The notes under the pieces were generated by a model. It did no database searches. It was not told where the DNA came from and saw only the letters and a program-made list of their open reading frames with translations. A stretch of DNA of 64,000 nucleotides. Origin: Ralstonia sp. RRA. GTDB taxonomy: Bacteria; Pseudomonadota; Gammaproteobacteria; Burkholderiales; Burkholderiaceae. This document shows, in pieces, positions 27,458-35,840 of the stretch. Position 1 is the stretch's first letter. Every line of letters starts with the position of its first letter. The stretch covers positions 2,294,001 through 2,358,000 of the forward strand of contig NZ_CP146091.1 in NCBI RefSeq assembly GCF_037023145.1, in the 5' to 3' direction. The translations under genes were made by a program, and so were the position numbers.

Positions 27458-27491
27458 AAAGCCAGGCAGACATCGCCTGGCTTTCTTGTTT
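27458..27491 (+). terminator. Rho-independent terminator after tRNA-Arg
   Basis: Stem AGCCAGGC with GCCTGGCT around a 7-nt loop, then TTCTTGTTTT. Confidence 0.85.
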
Positions 27492-27560
27492 TCCGGTGCC
27501 GGAAACGACGAGGCCCGCCACAAACGGGCGGGCCTATGGCTGCGGATGGCCCCGGGTCAT

Positions 27561-27749
27561 CTAGGTCAACACCGGCAGCGCTTCGAGCACGAGCAGCCCG
27601 ATCAGCACCCCAATGATCGTCAGCAGCACACGGATCCCTACCCGCGCACCTCGGATCGCCAGTGGTGCAGATACCAGTCCGATCACGCCCGCCACGCACA
27701 CGGCGAGCAACAGGTATAGGTTGGAGAAGGCCATCGGGAATTCCATCAT
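27561..27749 (-). CDS. Small two-helix membrane protein, unknown function
   Basis: A 62-aa hydrophobic protein (MMEFPMAFSNLYLLLAVCVAG...) with two membrane helices, about 8-28 and 38-57, joined by the short positive loop IRGARVGIR. AAGGGG lies just before two adjacent ATG codons (27749 and 27746); either may be used. Between the tRNA terminator and the helicase promoter it is on the opposite strand from both. I do not recognise a family; small proteins of this kind are common and conserved in Ralstonia-like genomes. Confidence 0.6.
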   Translation of the reverse strand: MMEFPMAFSNLYLLLAVCVAGVIGLVSAPLAIRGARVGIRVLLTIIGVLIGLLVLEALPVLT

Positions 27750-28231
27750 CCGCCCCTTGCCGGCCGCAAATGACCGGTGTTTTGAGTATAGGACGCGCCC
27801 CCATTCCGGCAACCTGTTGCAATACAGCCAGCACCCGCATTTTTTTGCGCACTGCAAAAAATCGTGCTATAGTCCACGGCTTGGCTGCTTACTGCCCCTT
27901 TGCGGTTGGCTGATGTGCTGGTTTCAACACCGGCGCCCATCACCCAGAATTCCGCCCCGAAGCATGCGCAGCCGATTGCCATAGAGCTTGGCATCGTCTC
28001 CGATCTCCCGCGTGGATTCACATCACGCCGCAGGGACCGCCGCCCTACCTCGCTGATTGATTCAGCTTGTGGCCGGCCCACTCCCCCGCCTTGTCCGTTT
28101 TGCAGCCTCGTCTGTCGAACCGGCCTTATCCGATTGGCGCCGACGCCCGTAATTAACCGGTCGCCGTATCCCATTTCCGTCGCCTGCATCCGTTGATGCG
28201 GTCGGCGCGGCAGCCTTACTACCTATTCGAC
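27750..28231. other. Gene-free stretch: helicase promoter and long leader
   Basis: 482 bp. It holds the promoter at 27845-27873 and, downstream of it, the presumed untranslated leader of the DEAD-box helicase mRNA. No credible coding sequence. Confidence 0.6.
27845..27873 (+). promoter_or_regulatory. Sigma-70 type promoter of the DEAD-box helicase gene
   Basis: -35 TTGCGC (27845-27850), 17-nt spacer, -10 TATAGT (27868-27873). It sits in an A/T-rich patch, and no other gene in this direction lies before the helicase. Transcription would start near 27880, giving a leader of about 350 nt. Confidence 0.7.
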
Positions 28232-30097
28232 ATGACGCAGCCTCAAGACGGCAGCGGCGCCATTGCGCACGCTGAAACCACCACTACCAATACCGACAGC
28301 CTCATCGCCGACGCCGCTACCCGCGCCAGCGCTTTTGCTGAGCTGGGCCTGGACGAGCGCATCGTCCGCGCGCTGGGCGAAGTGAACTACACCACCCCGA
28401 CGCCGGTGCAGGCGCAAGCCATTCCGGCCGCCCTGGCAGGCAGCGACCTGCTGGTCACGAGCCAGACCGGCTCGGGCAAGACCGCAGCCTTCATGCTGCC
28501 GGCCATCCAACGCATCAGCGAGCAGCCCGAGCCGCAGCGCCCGCGCATGGACGGCCCGCCGCAACGCATGAAGGGCCGCCGCCCCCGCCCGGCCCCGGCC
28601 AAGCCGTCGCTGCTGGTGCTCACGCCCACGCGTGAACTCGCCCTGCAGGTGACGACCGCCGCGTCGCAGTACGGCCGCCATATGCGCCGTATCGTCTGCG
28701 CGAGCATCCTGGGCGGCATGCCCTACCCGAAGCAGCTCGACATGCTGGCACGCATGCCGGACATCATCATCGCCACGCCGGGCCGCCTGCTCGACCACAT
28801 TGATTCGGGCCGCATCGACCTGTCGGCGCTGAACATGCTGGTGTTTGATGAAGCTGACCGCATGCTCGACATGGGTTTTGCTGACGACATCGAAGCCATC
28901 GTCGGCGCCACGCCGGCTACGCGCCAGATGCTGATGTTCTCGGCCACCATGGACCGCCGCATCGAGCAACTGGCCGAGCGCATGATGCGCGACCCGCAGC
29001 GTATTGAAATCGCTGCCGCCAAGGTTGACCAAAGCAACATCGAAGAGCGCCTGCACTTCACCGACGACGTCTCGCACAAGCAGCAACTGCTCGACCACCT
29101 GCTGCGCGATGCCTCGCTCAAGCAAGCGATCGTGTTCACGGCAACCAAGCGCGATGCCGACTCGCTGGCCGAGCGTCTGACCGAAACCGGCTTTGCCGCC
29201 GGCGCCCTGCACGGCGACATGCACCAAGGCGCGCGTAACCGCACGCTGACGGCACTGCGCCGCGGCCATCTGCGCATTCTGGTGGCCACCGACGTGGCTG
29301 CACGCGGCATCGACGTGCCGGACATCACCCACGTGGTCAACTTCGACCTGCCCAAGCAGGCTGAAGACTACGTGCACCGTATCGGCCGTACGGGCCGTGC
29401 CGGCCGCAGCGGTATCGCCATCAACCTGGTGAACCACAACGACACGTTCCAATGGCGCCGCATCGAGCGCTTCGTTGACCGCCGCATCGATGCGAGCGTC
29501 ATCGAAGGCCTGGAGCCGAAGCGCTCGCCGAAGCCGCGCACTGGCGGCCCGCGTGCCGGCGGTGACCGCGGTGGTTACCGTGGCAACAACGGCGGTAGCG
29601 GCTATCGCGGCCAGCGTGAAGGCTACGGCGCACGCCAAGGCGGCAATGGCGGTAACAGCGAAGGCCGTTTCCAGCGCAGCTTCGGCGGCGACCGTGAGGG
29701 CTTCGCCCCGCGTCGTGATGATCGCAACGGCAATGGTGGCGGTGGCTACCAAGGCCAAGGCGGCCAGCGCGAGTGGAACCGTGACGACCGCGCCCCGCGC
29801 CAATCGTACGGCCAAGGCCAGCAAACCCGTGGTGACTGGCAACAGCGACCGGCCCGTACGCAAGACGGCAACCGTGGCTTTGGCAACAGCAACGGCGGTG
29901 GCTACGGTAACCGTGACGGCAACCGCGAAGGCTACGGAAACCGCGAAGGCGCCCCGCGTCGCTTCGGCGACAACAACGGTGGCAGCCGCTTTGGCGATAG
30001 CAACGGCACCGGCGCGCCGCGCCGCAGCTACGGCAATCGCGACGGCAACCGCGACAGCTACGGCAGCAAGGGCCGCTCGCGCGATTTCGATCGTTGA
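28232..30097 (+). CDS. DEAD-box RNA helicase (RhlE-like) with RG-rich tail
   Basis: ATP-dependent RNA helicase of 621 aa. RecA-like domain 1 has the Q-motif region, motif I SQTGSGKT, PTRELALQ, TPGRLLDH, DEAD in VFDEADRMLDMGF and FSATM; domain 2 has ARGIDVPDI and HRIGRTGRAGRSG. From about residue 430 the chain turns into a low-complexity Gly/Arg/Asn tail of about 190 residues with repeated GYGNREG, NRDGNRE and GGYRGN units, as used for RNA binding. The family start MTQPQDG at 28232 is favoured, but no good ribosome site is seen; 28196 is also possible. Likely roles: ribosome assembly or mRNA decay, mainly in the cold. Confidence 0.92.
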   Translation: MTQPQDGSGAIAHAETTTTNTDSLIADAATRASAFAELGLDERIVRALGEVNYTTPTPVQAQAIPAALAGSDLLVTSQTGSGKTAAFMLPAIQRISEQPEPQRPRMDGPPQRMKGRRPRPAPAKPSLLVLTPTRELALQVTTAASQYGRHMRRIVCASILGGMPYPKQLDMLARMPDIIIATPGRLLDHIDSGRIDLSALNMLVFDEADRMLDMGFADDIEAIVGATPATRQMLMFSATMDRRIEQLAERMMRDPQRIEIAAAKVDQSNIEERLHFTDDVSHKQQLLDHLLRDASLKQAIVFTATKRDADSLAERLTETGFAAGALHGDMHQGARNRTLTALRRGHLRILVATDVAARGIDVPDITHVVNFDLPKQAEDYVHRIGRTGRAGRSGIAINLVNHNDTFQWRRIERFVDRRIDASVIEGLEPKRSPKPRTGGPRAGGDRGGYRGNNGGSGYRGQREGYGARQGGNGGNSEGRFQRSFGGDREGFAPRRDDRNGNGGGGYQGQGGQREWNRDDRAPRQSYGQGQQTRGDWQQRPARTQDGNRGFGNSNGGGYGNRDGNREGYGNREGAPRRFGDNNGGSRFGDSNGTGAPRRSYGNRDGNRDSYGSKGRSRDFDR

Positions 30098-30121
30098 TCG
30101 GCTAAGCGCATCGCCCCAATG

Positions 30122-30150
30122 AAAAAGGCCCCGCAAGGGGCCTTTTCTTT
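30122..30150. terminator. Bidirectional terminator between helicase and egtB-like gene
   Basis: Stem AAAAGGCCCC with GGGGCCTTTT around loop GCAA, with A-run before and T-run after. It serves the convergent helicase and egtB-like genes. Confidence 0.9.
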
Positions 30151-30164
30151 TGCCTGCGCCGAAC

Positions 30165-31463
30165 TCACAGTGCGCACGTGCGGAAGCCGACAAAGATGTC
30201 GTCGCGCTCCGGCAGCAGGAAACCCCGGAAGCGCGGATGATGCGCCCGTTGCGGCGTGTGGGCGGCTGCGCCGCGCACCGTCTGCATCGTCATGAAATGC
30301 GGCGCCGACAGACCTGCAACACGGCCACGCGGTACACCCGGCACAAAGTCCGGATACGGCTCGAACGGCGATGCCGTCCATTCCCACACCTGCCCCCAGT
30401 GGAAACCGGCCCGGCCCTGCACGGCAGCCATTTCCCACTCGTCTTCAGTCGGCAGGCGACGGCCGGCCCAGCGGCACCATGCCTGCGCTTCATACAGACT
30501 CACGTGGCGCACAGGCTCGTCGCGGTTGAGCGTACGGGCCTGACCGTAGCGCAACGCCTGCCATGTGCGCGTGGCAGGGTCGCGCTGCCAACCGAGCGGC
30601 GCGGAACGCTCCTGCATCATCAGCCACTCCATGCCGGTAGGTGACCACCACTGCGGATGGTCGTAGCCCCGATCCTCAATGAACTCCAGGTACTGAGCGT
30701 TGGTCACCGGCTGCGCGTCGATCTCGAAGGCGGGCACATAGGTGCGGTAAGGCGGGCACTCGTTGTCGAAGAAGAACCCATCGGCATCCGGCCAACCCAT
30801 CTGGAAGTGCCCCCCAGGCAAGGACAGCGTCTGGGCTGCCGGTACAGCCACGGCCGCCAGCGGCGGCTGCCCAGCCGGTTGCAGGCCCAGCACCTGCAGC
30901 AGGCCATGCAGGTGTTCGGCGCGCAGATCTTCATGAAAGACGGCCCAGCGGAACGGTTCGAGCGCCGCATCGTCATCAGTGCCAAGCGTGGCCAGCTTGC
31001 GCAGCACGCGGTCGAGCACATCGTGCGCGTATTGCTTGACGGTGGCGATACCGGGCAACGTCAGCTCCCAACAGGCATCCGGCGGCAGGCGGTCCATGTC
31101 GAAGAAGCTGTCGGCGCCTTCGAGCGCAGCGGGCAGCGTGGCCTGCCAGCGCGCAAGATCCCATTCGGTACCGGCGCCGTCTTCGATGGTGTCGCTGCCA
31201 TTGCGGCGCGGCTCGCGCAGGCACCAGAACTCGGCAAACCAGGCGAGCTGACCCAACGTCCAGAGCGGCGGCGCGTGATGCGGCACGCGTTCGATCTGCC
31301 AGCCGCGCTGCGTATCACCAAACGCGGCGAGCAGCGCCAGCGTGCGATTGCGCGCATCCACCAGGCTGTGCGCGATGCCCTGACGCGGCAGGCGACGGCC
31401 ATCGGTCCAGTCGGAAAGCGATCCGATGAAGGTCGGATCGGGGAGCATGAAGAATTCAGCCAT
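30165..31463 (-). CDS. EgtB/SenA-like protein (DinB-type domain plus FGE-sulfatase domain), iron site altered
   Basis: A 432-aa two-domain protein: a DinB-like four-helix domain (about 30-190) and a C-terminal FGE/sulfatase-type domain (about 215-432; GGHFQMGWPDADG, DAQPVTNAQYLEFIEDRGY, GRRLPTEDEWEMAA, FVGFRTC). This is the architecture of EgtB, which joins trimethylhistidine to a cysteine thiol with O2, and of SenA, the selenoneine synthase. Its neighbour encodes EgtD, which makes the substrate. The expected LGH ligand is LGQ (Gln72), and the HX3HXE motif reads HEDLRAE, with His177 kept and Arg181 in place of His. So function is uncertain despite good overall match. ATG at 31463 has GAGG 9 nt upstream. 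Confidence 0.82.
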   Translation of the reverse strand: MAEFFMLPDPTFIGSLSDWTDGRRLPRQGIAHSLVDARNRTLALLAAFGDTQRGWQIERVPHHAPPLWTLGQLAWFAEFWCLREPRRNGSDTIEDGAGTEWDLARWQATLPAALEGADSFFDMDRLPPDACWELTLPGIATVKQYAHDVLDRVLRKLATLGTDDDAALEPFRWAVFHEDLRAEHLHGLLQVLGLQPAGQPPLAAVAVPAAQTLSLPGGHFQMGWPDADGFFFDNECPPYRTYVPAFEIDAQPVTNAQYLEFIEDRGYDHPQWWSPTGMEWLMMQERSAPLGWQRDPATRTWQALRYGQARTLNRDEPVRHVSLYEAQAWCRWAGRRLPTEDEWEMAAVQGRAGFHWGQVWEWTASPFEPYPDFVPGVPRGRVAGLSAPHFMTMQTVRGAAAHTPQRAHHPRFRGFLLPERDDIFVGFRTCAL

Positions 31464-31537
31464 CGCGGCACACCTCGGGCGGCATCTCAAGATCGAGAGC
31501 CATTATCGCACCGCCCGCCTTGCGCTCCCGCCCTCGC

Positions 31538-32590
31538 CTAGCGGCTGACGCTGGCGTGGCAGACAGCGAAATCCTCGCCCGCATCGGTCCACGCGTGCAG
31601 GTCTTCAAAGCCCGCGTCGGCAAACAGACCCTGCAGGCGCGGCAGATCGTATTTGACGGAGTTTTCCGTGTGCACACGCTCGCCAACAGCAAACGCGCGC
31701 GCCTGATTGCCCCAGCGAACCGTCACATCGCAGCGGGCTTCGAGATGCATCTCGATGCGGTGCGCATCCGTGCGATACAGCGCGAGGTGGCGCCAATCCC
31801 GCACGTCGAAATTCGCGCCCAGCAGGCGGTTCAGATTGCGCAGCACGTTCAGGTTGAACGCCGCCGTCACACCCAGCGGATCGTCGTAGGCAGCCTCGAG
31901 CCGGCGTGCGTCCTTGATGAGGTCGATACCGATCAGCACGCTGTCACCGGGGGCTGAGGCCTCGCGCAGGCGCGTGAGGAAGGCCCGCGCATCGTCAGGC
32001 GTGAAATTGCCCAGGCTCGATCCGGGATAGAACCACACTCGGCGCCCATCGCCCACGGCATCGGGCAATACGAGCGGCGCGCAAAGGTCAGCGCCGATCC
32101 CAACCATGGGAAGCTGCGGATGCTGCCGTGCCAAGGCGCGCAGCGTATCGCGCAGAAAATCCGCGGAGATGTCGATGGCCACATAGCGCGACGGTGCCAA
32201 CGTGCGGAACAGGCGCGCGGCCTTCTCGCAGTTGCCGGCGCCCAGATCAATGAGCGTGGCGCCACGCCCGACGCGCAGGGCGATTTCCGCAGCGTGCAGG
32301 CTGAAGATGGCGGCTTCAGTGCGGGTTGGGTAGTACTCGGGCAGATCGGTAATCGCCTCGAACAGACGGGAGCCGAGCGCATCGTAGAAGAACTTCGGGC
32401 TGACGCTGGCGGCGGATGCCAGCAAACCGGCTTCTGCCTCGGCACGCAGGGCTGCATCGTCTTCCGCAAAGAGCTGGTAGAACGTCAGGCCCGCACCGAT
32501 GGCGTCGATGGTTGGCTTGGGCTGCGGCTGGACCAGACGCGCCAGCGCGCGGCGGGCGTAGGCATCGGCGGATGGCTTGGTGGCCTGCAT
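31538..32590 (-). CDS. egtD: L-histidine N-alpha-methyltransferase (EgtD-like)
   Basis: SAM-dependent enzyme of 350 aa that would make hercynine (N,N,N-trimethyl-histidine) from histidine. The Methyltransf_33 pattern is clear: PKFFYDALGSRLFEAITDLPEYYPTRTE (about 65-92), SAM loop LIDLGAGN (113-120), VAIDISADFL, and FYPGSSLGNFTPDDA. The ATG at 32590 has GGGAG 6 nt before it. It lies 74 bp upstream of the EgtB-like gene on the same strand, a probable two-gene operon. No EgtA, EgtC or EgtE, and no SenB or SenC, is found beside it. The enzyme looks intact. Confidence 0.9.
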   Translation of the reverse strand: MQATKPSADAYARRALARLVQPQPKPTIDAIGAGLTFYQLFAEDDAALRAEAEAGLLASAASVSPKFFYDALGSRLFEAITDLPEYYPTRTEAAIFSLHAAEIALRVGRGATLIDLGAGNCEKAARLFRTLAPSRYVAIDISADFLRDTLRALARQHPQLPMVGIGADLCAPLVLPDAVGDGRRVWFYPGSSLGNFTPDDARAFLTRLREASAPGDSVLIGIDLIKDARRLEAAYDDPLGVTAAFNLNVLRNLNRLLGANFDVRDWRHLALYRTDAHRIEMHLEARCDVTVRWGNQARAFAVGERVHTENSVKYDLPRLQGLFADAGFEDLHAWTDAGEDFAVCHASVSR

Positions 32591-32874
32591 GGTGTCTCCC
32601 GTTGTGGGTGGAACGGCACGGTACGGCATGGTCATGAGGGCCATTGGCAGCGAGAAATGTGCCACCGCCTCCTCACTCGGCTGGCTCGGGTCTGCACGGG
32701 TGAAATTGCAGCGTAGACGCCGCTTCGTGACAGCGCCACCGTTCTTTCACCCGAGAGCGCGGCAATGCGGTGTGACGCGTCGCGTAAGAATCACCTGCGC
32801 CTCTGAAAAAACCACGCATGCCGCGCTGTGATGCGGGTGTTGCATTTGTGCGTCGCAGCAATCGCTGCCTACGC

Positions 32875-32880
32875 TATAAT
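32875..32880 (+). promoter_or_regulatory. -10 box of the riboswitch-terC transcript
   Basis: Perfect TATAAT placed 12 nt before the riboswitch begins. The -35 element is weak. The distance fits a transcript that starts at the riboswitch P1 stem. Confidence 0.65.
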
Positions 32881-32891
32881 GCGGACTTCCT

Positions 32892-33015
32892 CAAAGGGGA
32901 GTAGCTCGGGGGTTCTTCAGCCCCAGGCACGATCGTCAAGACGAGGCAGAGAAACGCCTCCGGTCGTGTCGGCAGCGGCAGGTTCCCAACCTGTTGGTGT
33001 CGAGCAAGACCTTTG
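32892..33015 (+). ncRNA. yybP-ykoY (Mn2+-sensing) riboswitch
   Basis: The conserved 5' core AAAGGGGAGTAGC starts at 32893, and CAAAGG (32892-32897) pairs with CCTTTG (33010-33015) to close the P1 stem. In between are GC-rich stem-loops (for example CTCGGGGG with CCCCAGG, and the GGCAG repeats). The motif lies directly upstream of a TerC family gene, a common partner of this class. Known members bind Mn2+ and switch on expression of exporters. The core, pairing and context agree. Confidence 0.9.
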
Positions 33016-33107
33016 CAACCGGATGTTTGGTCGGTCTGCAATGTGTCGCGTCCCTGCCCTCCATGTCATCCGGTCAACCCAGTTTCTTGTTTGACTTTGG
33101 AGCCACC

Positions 33108-33800
33108 ATGGAATGGTTGTCTGACATTTTCACCATGCAGTTTGCGGCCGCGCTGGCATCGATCATCGTGATCGACCTTGTGCTGGCAGGCGATAACGCC
33201 ATCCTCATCGCGCTGGCCGCGCGCAACCTGCCGCCTGAGCTGCAGAAGAGAGCCATCCTGTGGGGTGCGGCGGGCGCCATCGTCGTGCGGGCGCTGATGA
33301 CGCTCGCGGTGGTGTGGCTGCTGAAGATCCCGGGCCTGATGCTGGTGGGCGGTCTGGCGCTGGTGTGGATTGCGTGGAAACTGCTGGCTGACGATGGCCC
33401 AGGTGGTGACGAACACGGCGCCGGCAGCACCACGCTGATGGGCGCAATGAAGACCATCATCATCGCCGATGCGGTGATGGGCATCGACAACGTGCTCGCC
33501 ATTGCCGGCGCCTCGCATGGCAGCTTCCTGCTGGTGGTGTTGGGCCTGCTGATCAGCGTGCCCGTGGTGGTGTGGGGCAGCGGTGTGGTGCTGCGCCTGA
33601 TCGAGCGCTTCCCGGTCATCATCTACGGCGGTGCTGCGGTGCTGGCTTATACGGCCGCGCACATGATCGTGGCCGAGCCGGTCCTCAGGCCCTTCCTTGC
33701 AGAACAACAACCGCTGGTGTGGGCTGTATATGCTGTGGTGTTCGTGATCGTGCTGGGCGGCGGCTGGATGGTGCAGCGCCGCCGCCAGCAGCCGGCTTAA
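33108..33800 (+). CDS. TerC family integral membrane protein (YkoY/Alx-like), probable Mn2+ exporter or metal co-factor for exported proteins
   Basis: A 230-aa membrane protein with about seven helices. It has the TerC motifs VIDLVLAGDNAILIALAARNLP (first helix, with Asp and Asn in the membrane) and IIIADAVMGIDNVLAIAGAS (the repeat of the same motif), which form the metal site in this superfamily. The ATG at 33108 has GGAG 6 nt upstream. The yybP-ykoY riboswitch upstream predicts induction by manganese; B. subtilis YkoY/MeeF and E. coli Alx are riboswitch-linked relatives that export Mn2+. Its stop overlaps the stop of the convergent PLP gene. Confidence 0.92.
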   Translation: MEWLSDIFTMQFAAALASIIVIDLVLAGDNAILIALAARNLPPELQKRAILWGAAGAIVVRALMTLAVVWLLKIPGLMLVGGLALVWIAWKLLADDGPGGDEHGAGSTTLMGAMKTIIIADAVMGIDNVLAIAGASHGSFLLVVLGLLISVPVVVWGSGVVLRLIERFPVIIYGGAAVLAYTAAHMIVAEPVLRPFLAEQQPLVWAVYAVVFVIVLGGGWMVQRRRQQPA

Positions 33801-34798
33801 GCCTCAATCGACTGACCGGCGAGAACCCGCGCCAGCAAGGCGCGGTCGATATTGCCGCCGGTCAGCGGCAAGCCAACGCGCAAGCCGGCAATCTGCGTTC
33901 GCTGCTGCCATGCGGCCGCCAAGGCCGCGGCAGCGGCGCCTTCCGCCACGTTGTGCGTGGTCGAGAAATACAGGCGAATCGCTTCCGCCACCTCCTCATC
34001 CGTCACCGCGACGATCTCGCCGACGCCCGCGCGGATCACCTCCAACGCCTTCGCGTCCGGCGTGCGGCACGCCAAGCCATCAGCCAGCAGCGTCGTCACC
34101 GGTGCCGACACGACCGCACCGCTGGCAAACGAGTGCTCGTAGCAACGTGCATGTGCGGACACAACGCCGACAATGCGAGTGGACAACCCCAGTGCATCGC
34201 GTACAGCCACCGCCGAGCAGATACCCGAACCCATGCCGATCGGCACATAGACCACATCCAGCGACACCGCCTCGAAGAATTCCAGCCAGTAGCTCGCCAC
34301 CCCGGCGACCAGATCCTCGTGATACGAAGGCACGTAGTGCAAACCACGCACGACGGCCAATTCGGCGGCCAACTCACGGCTCGCCTGGAAATCGTCCCCC
34401 GCCTCGATCAATTCAGCGCCGAGCGCGCGCATGGAGGCGTTCTTTTCCACGCTGTTGCCGTGCGGCACGACAACAGTCGCCGTCATGCCACTCTGGCCCG
34501 CTGCCAGTGCGATCGACTGACCGTGGTTACCACGCGTTGCTGAGATCACACCGCGCAACTCCGGCTCGCGCTGGCGCAGAGCATGCAGATACGTCAGCCC
34601 ACCGCGCACCTTGAAGGCGCCCACTTCTGTGTGGTTCTCATGCTTCACCCACACCGCTGCGCCCACAGCTTGCGAGAGCAGCGGCCAACAGTATTGCGGC
34701 GTCGGCGGAATCACCGCGTGGACGACGTCAGCGGCCGCGCGCAGACGGCGCAGTTCGGCAGCACGGTTGAGCGAAGCGGCGGTGGTTGTGGGCGACAT
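33797..34798 (-). CDS. PLP-dependent threonine/serine dehydratase-like enzyme
   Basis: Fold type II PLP enzyme of 333 aa, length as in catabolic threonine dehydratase, serine racemase or hydroxyaspartate dehydratase, and without the regulatory ACT domains of biosynthetic IlvA. The PLP lysine is Lys63 in EVGAFKVRGG; the substrate loop SATRGNHGQSIALAAG and the PLP phosphate-binding GMGSGICSAVA (instead of the more usual GGGGL) follow, and the end has LTGGNID. The ATG at 34798 has CGGAG 7 nt before it. The exact substrate is open. It shares its last three bases with the terC stop. Confidence 0.85.
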   Translation of the reverse strand: MSPTTTAASLNRAAELRRLRAAADVVHAVIPPTPQYCWPLLSQAVGAAVWVKHENHTEVGAFKVRGGLTYLHALRQREPELRGVISATRGNHGQSIALAAGQSGMTATVVVPHGNSVEKNASMRALGAELIEAGDDFQASRELAAELAVVRGLHYVPSYHEDLVAGVASYWLEFFEAVSLDVVYVPIGMGSGICSAVAVRDALGLSTRIVGVVSAHARCYEHSFASGAVVSAPVTTLLADGLACRTPDAKALEVIRAGVGEIVAVTDEEVAEAIRLYFSTTHNVAEGAAAAALAAAWQQRTQIAGLRVGLPLTGGNIDRALLARVLAGQSIEA

Positions 34799-34982
34799 GG
34801 CAATCTCCGGCAGACAGTTTGAGGCGATGACGCTATCTTGCCTGCCCGCGGCGCCCCGGAACATCGACAATTCTGCGATTTGTCAGGCCAACTGTGTCGC
34901 CCGCTCGACCGGGCCAGTTTCCGGACACTGCCGGCACAGTTCCGCGCTCTGATACCGCCCGGTCGCTTCCAGCGGGGCACGT

Positions 34983-34988
34983 TACAAT
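34983..34988 (+). promoter_or_regulatory. Candidate -10 box of thyA-folA
   Basis: TACAAT lies 57 nt upstream of the thyA start in the divergent gap between the dehydratase gene and thyA. No clear -35. Confidence 0.45.
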
Positions 34989-35045
34989 GCGGCTCGATCT
35001 TGTTTGGATCCCTTTTTCGATATTTTCTCGGTCCACCGAGCCGCA

Positions 35046-35840
35046 ATGAAGCCCTATCTCGACCTGATGCGCCATGTCTACGAACATGGCACCGACAAAG
35101 CCGATCGCACCGGCACCGGCACGCGCTCCGTGTTCGGCCACCAGATGCGCTTCAACCTGCAGGACGGCTTTCCGCTGGTGACGACCAAGAAGGTCCACAT
35201 CAAGTCCATCGTCTATGAACTGCTGTGGTTCCTCCAGGGCTCGACCAACGTGCGCTGGCTGCAGGACAACGGCGTGACGATCTGGGACGAATGGGCCGAC
35301 GCCGATGGCGAACTGGGCCCCGTCTACGGCTCCCAATGGCGCTCCTGGCCGACGCCCAACGGCGAACACATCGACCAGATCGCCGAGCTGATCGCGCAGA
35401 TCAAGCGCAACCCCGATTCACGCCGGCTGATCGTCTCGGCCTGGAACGTGGCCGACATCCCGCGCATGAAGCTGCCGCCCTGCCACGCGTTCTTCCAGTT
35501 CTATGTGGCCGACGGCAAGCTGTCGTGCCAGCTCTACCAGCGCAGTGCCGACATCTTCCTCGGCGTGCCGTTCAACATCGCCAGCTACGCGCTGCTCGTG
35601 CACATGGTGGCGCAGCAGACCGGCCTGGATGTGGGTGACTTTGTCTGGACGGGCGGCGACTGCCACCTCTACAACAACCACTTCGAACAGGTGGAGACGC
35701 AACTCGCGCGCGAGCCGCTTCCGCTGCCGAAGCTGCACATCAAGCGCAAGCCGGAGAGCATCTTCGATTACCAGTACGAAGACTTCGAAATCGTCGGCTA
35801 CGAAAGCCATCCCGCGATTAAGGCACCCGTAGCCGTATGA
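35046..35840 (+). CDS. thyA: Thymidylate synthase
   Basis: Makes dTMP from dUMP with methylene-tetrahydrofolate. 264 aa, the same length as E. coli ThyA. Start at 35046 ([15 protein letters not shown]) matches the family start; a start 14 codons earlier would add an extension. Catalytic Cys146 sits in [12 protein letters not shown], the dUMP phosphate Arg in [12 protein letters not shown], and the [18 protein letters not shown] motif is present. The stop overlaps the folA start (ATGA), so dihydrofolate produced here is passed to a co-translated DHFR. Confidence 0.98.
   Translation: MKPYLDLMRHVYEHGTDKADRTGTGTRSVFGHQMRFNLQDGFPLVTTKKVHIKSIVYELLWFLQGSTNVRWLQDNGVTIWDEWADADGELGPVYGSQWRSWPTPNGEHIDQIAELIAQIKRNPDSRRLIVSAWNVADIPRMKLPPCHAFFQFYVADGKLSCQLYQRSADIFLGVPFNIASYALLVHMVAQQTGLDVGDFVWTGGDCHLYNNHFEQVETQLAREPLPLPKLHIKRKPESIFDYQYEDFEIVGYESHPAIKAPVAV

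Larger units (their letters stand above)
32591..33107. other. Intergenic region between egtD and terC with riboswitch
   Basis: 517 bp between divergent genes. The egtD promoter must lie in the left 250 bp. The right half holds a TATAAT box at 32875-32880, the riboswitch and its expression platform. No coding sequence is supported. Confidence 0.6.

Noticed and set aside
29560..30070. Tandem repeat array or CRISPR-like repeats
   Set aside because: The periodicity follows codons of a Gly/Arg/Asn-rich protein tail; repeat units vary and there are no spacers.
28223..30193. 656-aa minus-strand reading frame opposite the helicase
   Set aside because: Ala/Val repeats come from the complement of the Gly/Arg-coding tail; the plus frame has every DEAD-box motif.
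32994..33107. N-terminal extension of the TerC protein from an upstream start
   Set aside because: It would translate part of the riboswitch; the ATG at 33108 has a good GGAG and starts exactly where the family starts.
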